DNA of 5,803 bases from Anaerolineales bacterium (lineage in GTDB: Bacteria > Chloroflexota > Anaerolineae > Anaerolineales > Villigracilaceae), in the NCBI GenBank assembly GCA_016789485.1, contig JAEURE010000190.1, positions 1 through 5,803 of the forward strand, given 5' to 3'. The first letter of the stretch is position 1. The number at the start of each line of letters is the position of its first letter. The notes under the pieces were generated by a model. That model saw nothing but the letters and a program-made list of their open reading frames with translations. It made no database searches and was not told the DNA's origin. Shown piece by piece: positions 1-4,184 of this stretch. The position numbers and the translations under genes were made by a program.

Positions 1-352
1 CTGCTCCTGTCAAATTGAACAACATGTAGGGAATATGCACAATGGCAACTATGATATTTGTCCAACGATTCACTTTGGACGGCAGGGCAACAGAAAGAAA
101 GATCATCAGCATCGGAATAGTCGACAAACCGAGCGCTATCATAATAAATCCTTGCGTAATATCAAATACAAACACTTTCCCTTTTAGAATATTTTCTATC
201 TTACTCGGCATATATAAGGCGAAATAGTCAACATAGATGTATAGAAACATAAAACTCGCCCAAAGGGCAGCGAGCTTCAGTTTTACATTGAGCTTGATGT
301 CTTCCAAAGCCTTTTGTGGTACTTTTTTATCGAGTTTGAGATTTGCGTTCAT
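1..352 (-). CDS. DUF6326-like small integral membrane protein, partial (3' end beyond the window)
   Basis: Translation from the ATG at 352-350 gives 117 complete codons and runs off the left edge without a stop. The protein starts with a short polar stretch (about residues 1-20), then a membrane segment rich in W, F and Y (about 28-48, ending DYFALYMP), a second at about 65-90 and a third at about 97-114. The pattern 'LKLAALWASFMFLYIYVDYF', followed by 'LSVALPSKVNRWTNIIV', is the one I associate with DUF6326, a family of roughly 130-150 residue membrane proteins of unknown function; one more membrane segment would be expected outside the window. AAAGGA lies 8 bases upstream of the ATG (366-361), supporting this start. 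The frame is also open upstream, joined without a stop to the small protein at 353-598, so a single fused product is possible. The DNA looks more AT-rich than the neighbouring genes. Family assignment is from memory of the pattern; function is unknown. Confidence 0.75.
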   Translation of the reverse strand, partial: MNANLKLDKKVPQKALEDIKLNVKLKLAALWASFMFLYIYVDYFALYMPSKIENILKGKVFVFDITQGFIMIALGLSTIPMLMIFLSVALPSKVNRWTNIIVAIVHIPYMLFNLTGA

Positions 353-598
353 TGGTTCAATCCTTTGTGTATTCAAAATTTGTTGATGCGATGCGTCTTT
401 GAGTTGTCTCACCGAAACGAGTGGAAGACCGAGGTCACGTACCTTTCGCAGCAACCCATATAGGGCGGGCTGATCAGGCACAGGTCCAGAAAGAAGCGTG
501 GTTCCATCCTCTTCCAGCGTGATGGACATGCCGTCGAACCAGTCTGCCCAATGGGCATCCAGATGCCCTTCGATGCGGATTTCGTAGAAGCGAGTCAT
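353..598 (-). CDS. Conserved small protein of the type found beside LuxR regulators, with no stop of its own
   Basis: Translation from ATG 598 begins MTRFYEIRIEGHLDAHWADW and continues with FDGMSITLEEDG, TLLSGPVPDQPALYGLLRKV and RDLGLPLVSV. I recognise this as a common protein of about 70 residues of unknown function, often encoded near MalT/LuxR-type regulators in Chloroflexota and relatives. It has no signal peptide or membrane segment, so it is probably cytoplasmic. Homologues usually stop soon after 'PLVSV'; here the frame continues through a polar tail (RQLKDASHQQILNTQRIEP) straight into the DUF6326-like protein at 352 with no stop codon. Two ATGs are adjacent (601 and 598); 598 fits the usual N-terminus better, while 601 overlaps the TGA of the frameshifted LuxR frame. 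No Shine-Dalgarno is visible. It may be an N-terminal domain of a fusion or an independent gene that lost its stop. Confidence 0.65.
361..366 (-). promoter_or_regulatory. Ribosome binding site for the DUF6326-like gene
   Basis: The minus strand reads AAAGGA, then eight bases, then ATG at 352. It is one of the two clear Shine-Dalgarno sequences in the window. It matters because it argues that translation restarts at 352 although the upstream frame is open and continuous with this gene. Confidence 0.55.
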
Positions 599-600
599 CA

Positions 601-3351
601 TCAACACGCGTGAATATACCGGCAGGGCGGTATTGCCGTTAGAACCAAAAGTATTGTTTTGGGTATTGTTGGGGTTAGAGCAAGCCCAGTTCGCGCGCGC
701 GAGCGACGGCTTCGGTGCGGCTTTTGGCTTGCAGTTTGGCGAAGATGTGCGCAAGATGTCCCCTTGACCGTGCTCAACGCGACGACCAGTTTTTGGGTGA
801 TTTCCTGATTGGAAAGTCCCTGTGCGATGAGGCGCAGCACTTCGAGTTCGCGGTCGCTCAAAGGGTCAATTAAAGGCTGAATGCTGAATAATGAAGGATG
901 AATTGAGGGAGTGAGTGCAGCCAAAATTCTGTTTGCTTGTTGCTGTAACTTATTGCTCTTGAACTTGGATAACAACTCTGCCATGGGTTTGCCCTCATCG
1001 ACAAAGAGGCGAAAAAAACCTTCGGGTTCTGCCAGGATCAGCGCTTGTTCAAGGGCAGCGAGGGCTTTGGCGGAATCCTTTGCAGAAAACGCCAGCGCTT
1101 GCGTGATGAGAATATCGATGCGGCTGCGCAGGCGGTTTTGACTCTCTGCCTGTTTCAAGAGAGACTCCAACATTTGAAGCATGGTCTGAAAATGTTGGTC
1201 GTTCTGATTTTCAGCGAGCATGATCCGGGCGAAGGTAAGATACCCGAACTCGTTCAGGAAGATGGGTTTATCTTGCAATGAAAGCCCGCTCTGGTGTGCC
1301 CATGCCTGTGCTTTGTTCAAGTGGTTTTGCTTGATGTGAATACGAGCCTGCATGGCTTCCACCGGGCGCAGGTTGGGGATCGGCGTGCGGACGTAAAAAC
1401 GCTGTGCGTCGTTCAGCAATTCCAGCGCACTGCGCAGGTCGCCTTCTGATTCTTTAAGGTACGCCTGCGCCAGACTCTTGCGATACATCCATTCCACGAT
1501 GGTGGTTTGCCTGCCAAGTTCAAATGCTTTTTGCAAATGATGCGCGGCGGGTTCATCTTCACCCATTTCGTGATGCAGCAACCCCAGCCCCAAATGATGG
1601 TGCGCTGTGTGCTGTTCTGCGCCGTGTTCTGCCGCCAAACTCAACGCCGTTTGATAGACCTGCATGGCATCGCGCAAACGACCCTGCGTGATGAGAATAT
1701 CTGCTTTACCGAATGACGCTGCCACCGCAAACGCAATATTGCCCGCTTGCTGAGCTGCATTCACCCAGTTGCTCATTAACTCGAAAGACTTATCCAACTC
1801 GCCGCTCGCCCAATACGTGGTGCTTAAGATCGACGATGCCTGCGCCTGCATGTACTGGTCTTCATGCGGGATGATATCCAGCGCCGTTTCGACGTATCTG
1901 ACCACATCATCAAAACGATTCTGCGTTTGCGCATTGTATGCGCGGGCGAACGCAACGCGCGCGGGCAGGGTGCGGAACTGTTCCTTTTCGATGATCACCA
2001 TCTCTGCAAGCGGACGCTTCAGTGAAGCTTCAGCATCCCGCAAACTGGACTCGCTCAGCATGACATTGCCCGCATCCATGTATGACCAGCCGATCTGCGT
2101 CAACAGAACGGGACGCACACGCTTCACACTCGCCGGGAGCTGTTTCACCCACCCAAGCCAGGTGCCCGTCTGAAAGGTTTCATCCATCGCCAGCCAGGCG
2201 GTTTCAGCCAGCCGCGCCGCACGGTCAACATCCGCAGCGGACATGGCGTGCTGGAATGCTTCACCCGCCTCGCCGTTTTGCTCGAACCACTCACTCGCAC
2301 GGATGTGCATGGACGCGACTTCTTCTTTGCTGTGTTTTTGGCTCAAACGCTGACGCAGCAGGTCACGGAAAAGATGATGATAACGATACCAACTACGCTC
2401 ATCATCCAATGAGATCACAAAGAGATTGCCCCGCTCCAGTTGTTCCAGTGTTTCCTGCGCCGAAGTACTTTCATTCAAAGCATCGCACAATGAACTGTTC
2501 AAACGATTCAAAATGGAGGTGCGCAACAGAAATCCCTGCACATGTTCAGGTTGTCTTTGCAGCACTTCTTCCAGCAGATAATCCAACACGAATTGATTTA
2601 CTCCGCTGAACGAACGGATAAATTCGCTCGCATCCGCTTTACCTTGCATGGAGAGCGCCGCCAGTTGCAGACCTGCCACCCAGCCTTCGGTGCGGGTTTC
2701 CAACGCGGCGATATCTTCAGTCGAAAGATGTAGTCCCATGACCTGATTGAGAAATTCAGCGGCTTCACTTTCGCTAAAGCGCAACTCGGCGGCGCGGACT
2801 TCGGTCAGCTGGTTGCGGGCACGCAGGCGGGCGAGCGGCAGGGCGGGGTCTTCGCGGGTGGTGATGACCAAATGCATCTGCGGCGGAATATTTTCTACGA
2901 AAAATGTGAGCAGTTCACCCACCGCATTTGAATCTATCGCGTGATAGTCATCGAGGACGAGAATGAAATCATCTTCCGTTGAAGATAGTTCGTTGAGCAG
3001 GGCGGTCAAAAGTTCTTTGGTAGAGATGGGCTGCGGCGATTGAAGCGCCGCCAACACACCGTCACCGATGCCAGTGATCAGGGTCTGCAGAGCAGCTATC
3101 AGGTAGGTTAAGAAGCGCGCGGGGTCACTGTCATTTTCGTCCAGTGAGATCCACGCCGCAGAGATTTCACCAGAAGCGATCCACTCGCTCACGAGAGTGG
3201 TTTTGCCAAACCCTGCAGGTGCGGAGATCAAGGTCAGTTTGCGCCCAGCCCGAATCCCTTCAGAGAGCGCTTCGTTGATCCGTTTGCGAAGAACCAGGTC
3301 ACGTTTGAGTGCAGGGATGTTGGTCTTTGTTTTGATAAGAAGACTGGGCAT
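601..3351 (-). CDS. MalT/LuxR-family STAND ATPase transcriptional regulator with a frameshifted C-terminal HTH
   Basis: This is a large ATP-dependent LuxR-type (LAL, MalT-like) regulator. Counting from ATG 3351: Walker A APAGFGKTT at 44-52, Walker B FILVLDDYH at 129-137, the sensor-like VITTRED at 162-168, EGWVAGLQLAALSM at about 222-235, then a long helical TPR-like region and a C-terminal LuxR HTH beginning DPLSDRELEVLRLIAQGLSN. The HTH is intact up to VALSTVKG (residue 864). It then goes out of frame and runs 52 unrelated residues to a TGA at 603-601. Dropping one base from the GGGG at 763-760 restores HLAHIFAKLQAKSRTEAV and ARARELGLL, ending in TAA at 677-675 for a typical 891-residue protein. 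The ATG at 3351 is preferred over an in-frame TTG at 3366, because family members start close to this MPSLLIKTKT sequence. No good Shine-Dalgarno precedes it. Two palindromes lie just upstream. As written, the product should bind ATP but probably not DNA; a sequencing error, a genuine mutation or a recoding event could explain this. Confidence 0.9.
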   Translation of the reverse strand: MPSLLIKTKTNIPALKRDLVLRKRINEALSEGIRAGRKLTLISAPAGFGKTTLVSEWIASGEISAAWISLDENDSDPARFLTYLIAALQTLITGIGDGVLAALQSPQPISTKELLTALLNELSSTEDDFILVLDDYHAIDSNAVGELLTFFVENIPPQMHLVITTREDPALPLARLRARNQLTEVRAAELRFSESEAAEFLNQVMGLHLSTEDIAALETRTEGWVAGLQLAALSMQGKADASEFIRSFSGVNQFVLDYLLEEVLQRQPEHVQGFLLRTSILNRLNSSLCDALNESTSAQETLEQLERGNLFVISLDDERSWYRYHHLFRDLLRQRLSQKHSKEEVASMHIRASEWFEQNGEAGEAFQHAMSAADVDRAARLAETAWLAMDETFQTGTWLGWVKQLPASVKRVRPVLLTQIGWSYMDAGNVMLSESSLRDAEASLKRPLAEMVIIEKEQFRTLPARVAFARAYNAQTQNRFDDVVRYVETALDIIPHEDQYMQAQASSILSTTYWASGELDKSFELMSNWVNAAQQAGNIAFAVAASFGKADILITQGRLRDAMQVYQTALSLAAEHGAEQHTAHHHLGLGLLHHEMGEDEPAAHHLQKAFELGRQTTIVEWMYRKSLAQAYLKESEGDLRSALELLNDAQRFYVRTPIPNLRPVEAMQARIHIKQNHLNKAQAWAHQSGLSLQDKPIFLNEFGYLTFARIMLAENQNDQHFQTMLQMLESLLKQAESQNRLRSRIDILITQALAFSAKDSAKALAALEQALILAEPEGFFRLFVDEGKPMAELLSKFKSNKLQQQANRILAALTPSIHPSLFSIQPLIDPLSDRELEVLRLIAQGLSNQEITQKLVVALSTVKGTSCAHLRQTASQKPHRSRRSRARTGLALTPTIPKTILLVLTAIPPCRYIHAC
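760..763 (-). other. Apparent +1 frameshift (extra G) in the recognition helix of the LuxR HTH
   Basis: The coding strand reads AAG GGG ACA TCT TGC, giving K-G-T-S-C. With one G fewer it reads AAG GGA CAT CTT GCG CAC ATC TTC, giving K-G-H-L-A-H-I-F, the standard continuation of a LuxR-type HTH. The restored frame stays open and coding-like for 27 residues and stops at 675. An excess base in the four-base homopolymer is therefore the simplest reading. Confidence 0.88.
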
Positions 3352-3363
3352 AGAAGGGGGTTC

Positions 3364-3389
3364 CAAAACTGTTTTGAAAGGCTGCCTTT
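3364..3389. promoter_or_regulatory. Two abutting 13-bp palindromes upstream of the LuxR regulator gene
   Basis: CAAAAC-T-GTTTTG (3364-3376) is directly followed by AAAGGC-T-GCCTTT (3377-3389). Each has perfect 6-bp arms around a single central base, and the centres are 13 bp apart. The pair sits 12 to 38 bases upstream of the ATG at 3351, where an operator or a leader RNA structure could act on this gene. No convincing -35/-10 pair was found nearby. The palindromes are seen directly; a regulatory role is inferred. Confidence 0.45.
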
Positions 3390-3407
3390 ATGTACGTTTG
3401 GGATTCA

Positions 3408-3530
3408 CTACGGTTGTTTCTGAAGCATATCTTCACACCAGGCAAAACCAGCCTCGTAGTCATCATATACTGTGTTCCCTTGAGAGACCATCGCCAAAGC
3501 AATGTTTGGGTGGGCAAGGGCGGTGATCAT
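3408..3530 (-). pseudogene. Possible gene remnant or 40-residue protein, perhaps a TetR-like C-terminal end
   Basis: From ATG 3530 the minus strand encodes 40 residues, beginning MITALAHPNIALAMVSQGNT and continuing VYDDYEAGFAWCEDMLQKQP, with TAG at 3410-3408. The composition looks protein-like, with an amphipathic 'HP.IA.AM', an acidic turn and a final helix. That layout loosely resembles the last two helices of TetR-family effector domains. In-frame codons extend upstream only as WYYHA before a TAA inside the neighbouring hairpin. No Shine-Dalgarno is present. It is therefore either the 3' scar of a lost gene or a chance frame; the TetR comparison is weak. It points the same way as the LuxR gene, ending 56 bases before its ATG. 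Confidence 0.28.
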
Positions 3531-3538
3531 AGCGTGAT

Positions 3539-3590
3539 AATACCATTATCTCGGCGTGGTATTTGATCCCACCGAGATAGTGGTATTTTT
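3539..3590. terminator. Strong hairpin followed by a T run on the plus strand
   Basis: Positions 3539-3554 pair with 3572-3587 (16 pairs, one of them a T:G wobble). Three more pairs (3557-3559 with 3569-3571) form past a two-base bulge, leaving a loop of about 9 bases. On the plus strand TTTTT (3586-3590) follows, as in an intrinsic terminator. No plus-strand gene ends here, however, so it may act as a barrier or a bidirectional structure. On the minus strand the downstream side is only mildly T-rich. Confidence 0.45.
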
Positions 3591-3594
3591 CAAA

Positions 3595-3623
3595 CCCAGC
3601 ACTGGCAATGGGCCAGTGCTGGG
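3595..3623 (-). terminator. Perfect 12-bp hairpin, probable terminator of the secreted-protein gene
   Basis: CCCAGCACTGGC (3595-3606) and GCCAGTGCTGGG (3612-3623) form a perfect GC-rich stem around a 5-base loop. On the minus strand it lies about 70 bases after the TAG of the repeat-protein gene and is followed by TTTGAAAAA. The T run is short, so termination efficiency is uncertain. Confidence 0.5.
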
Positions 3624-3694
3624 CTGTCGACGTGTGCTTGAGAGGAGAAGAAAAGAGCGAGCCGGCACGTCCTGATGAGCAAAACGGTGGGCAG
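3624..3694. other. Spacer between the hairpins and the secreted-protein stop codon
   Basis: This 71-base stretch has no convincing reading frame, repeat or promoter. It is probably the 3' untranslated part of the minus-strand secreted-protein transcript. Taken with the hairpins and the remnant at 3408-3530, it completes a gap of about 340 bases without a solid gene (3352-3694). Confidence 0.4.
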
Positions 3695-4021
3695 CTAGCG
3701 ACACAAGGCTCCAATATCATTCTTCGCCTGTAATGCTAATCCCCAGGCGATGTAAGACCGGGTCGCCGAGTCAAGGTTAAGGCCGTAGGTAGCATCCATA
3801 TCGCAGGCTACCGCTTTCGCTTGCGCAATATAAGAGCGGGTAGCCGAATCCACCGTGCTGGCTTCTGCTTTGGCTGCCTTAGCCCACGCGGTGTAAGAAT
3901 AGGTGGCAGAGTCGACATTGGTCCCGAGGGATGCTGCAGCGTTAGCTTCCCGGACGACCAGAACAATGACAGCTAATAGAGAAATGGCAATGAGCAGGCG
4001 AATGAAACGATTGGTATACAT
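3695..4021 (-). CDS. Small exported protein with three DSATRSYIAWA-type repeats
   Basis: The 108-residue product has a positively charged N-terminus (MYTNRFIR), a hydrophobic core at about 9-23 and an ANA-A signal-peptidase-like site near residue 28, so it is probably exported. The mature part holds three degenerate 17-residue repeats at residues 36-52, 57-73 and 83-99, with consensus [VL]DSATxSYxAxxxAxxA. Small residues and conserved aromatics suggest amphipathic helices. There are two cysteines (73 and 107). The start at ATG 4021 is well supported by AAGGAG six bases upstream. I have seen similar repeat proteins in Anaerolineae but know of no assigned function; a periplasmic or cell-surface role is only inferred. 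The gene is divergent from the XRE/NB-ARC regulator, and a strong hairpin follows its end. Confidence 0.8.
   Translation of the reverse strand: MYTNRFIRLLIAISLLAVIVLVVREANAAASLGTNVDSATYSYTAWAKAAKAEASTVDSATRSYIAQAKAVACDMDATYGLNLDSATRSYIAWGLALQAKNDIGALCR
3725..3916 (-). repeat. Three degenerate protein-coding repeats (17 residues each) in the exported protein
   Basis: Copies lie at 3916-3866, 3853-3803 and 3775-3725. Each encodes a variant of [VL]DSATxSYxA followed by an alanine-rich tail; DSAT, SY and the next alanine are invariant. Start-to-start spacing is 21 and then 26 residues. The DNA copies have diverged, so this is an old duplication held at the protein level and not a recent tandem repeat. 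Confidence 0.8.
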
Positions 4022-4027
4022 TTTGAT

Positions 4028-4033
4028 CTCCTT
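4028..4033 (-). promoter_or_regulatory. Ribosome binding site of the exported-protein gene
   Basis: The minus strand reads AAGGAG, then six bases (ATCAAA), then ATG at 4021. This strong Shine-Dalgarno fixes the start codon. Confidence 0.8.
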
Positions 4034-4046
4034 TTTGGTTCAACAA

Positions 4047-4052
4047 GTTATA
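4047..4052 (-). promoter_or_regulatory. Candidate -10 box for the exported-protein gene
   Basis: The minus strand reads TATAAC here, 25 bases before the ATG, which would give a short leader containing the ribosome binding site. No good TTGACA-like -35 lies 16-18 bases upstream. An activator could compensate; the inverted repeats at 4099-4147 lie further upstream. The same AT block reads TATAAT (4049-4054) on the plus strand. Confidence 0.35.
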
Positions 4053-4098
4053 ATGTTTTCAGAAACCCGAGTTGGTCTCTACTATGCCCATACTGTAG

Positions 4099-4118
4099 CA
4101 AATCGCCATTCCGATTTG
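4099..4118. promoter_or_regulatory. Inverted repeat CAAATCG-N6-CGATTTG in the divergent promoter region
   Basis: Perfect 7-bp arms (4099-4105 and 4112-4118) flank CCATTC. The repeat directly abuts the GTGACA half-site array. It is a candidate second operator for one of the two divergent genes; the binding protein is unknown. Confidence 0.45.
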
Positions 4119-4147
4119 GTGACATAAAATGTCACAAAAAGTGACAC
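4119..4147. promoter_or_regulatory. Three-half-site operator candidate (GTGACA / TGTCAC / GTGACA)
   Basis: GTGACAT-AAA-ATGTCAC (4119-4135) is a perfect 17-bp palindrome. A further GTGACA at 4141-4146 makes a second palindrome with the central TGTCAC (4130-4135) across AAAAA. The three half-sites are 11 bp apart in alternating orientation, about one helical turn, as expected for cooperative dimer binding. The array ends 38 bases before the regulator ATG at 4185 and overlaps a TAAAAT (4125-4130) that could be its -10 box. Autoregulation by the XRE-domain protein is the natural guess but is inferred from position only. Confidence 0.6.
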
Positions 4148-4184
4148 TTATTCGTAATCTGAAGCGAACCTGTTTATTTGGAAA

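Noticed and set aside
616..633. Short hairpin ATACCG-N6-CGGTAT between the LuxR and small-protein genes
   Set aside because: Only six pairs, no T run in either direction, and it lies in a frame that may be translated; too weak to call a terminator or operator.
1769..2609. Long plus-strand frames opposite the LuxR gene
   Set aside because: They are antisense to a gene with clear family motifs; Arg/Ser/Pro/Cys-rich composition is typical of shadow frames.
3364..3366. TTG at 3366 as the start of the LuxR regulator
   Set aside because: It adds only MEPPS, has no ribosome binding site and lies in the palindrome; the ATG at 3351 matches the usual family N-terminus.
3299..3517. 72-codon minus-strand frame overlapping the LuxR start
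   Set aside because: It overlaps the well-supported N-terminus of the LuxR regulator in another frame and shows no recognisable sequence.
3463..3720. 85-codon minus-strand frame across the hairpin region
   Set aside because: It runs through both hairpins and overlaps the end of the exported-protein gene, with an irregular Cys/Pro/His-rich composition and no ribosome binding site.
4049..4054. Perfect TATAAT on the plus strand as promoter of the XRE/NB-ARC gene
   Set aside because: It lies about 130 bases before the start, next to the leader of the divergent gene, and no -35 is found at 16-18 bases; an AT block shared with the minus-strand -10 explains it.
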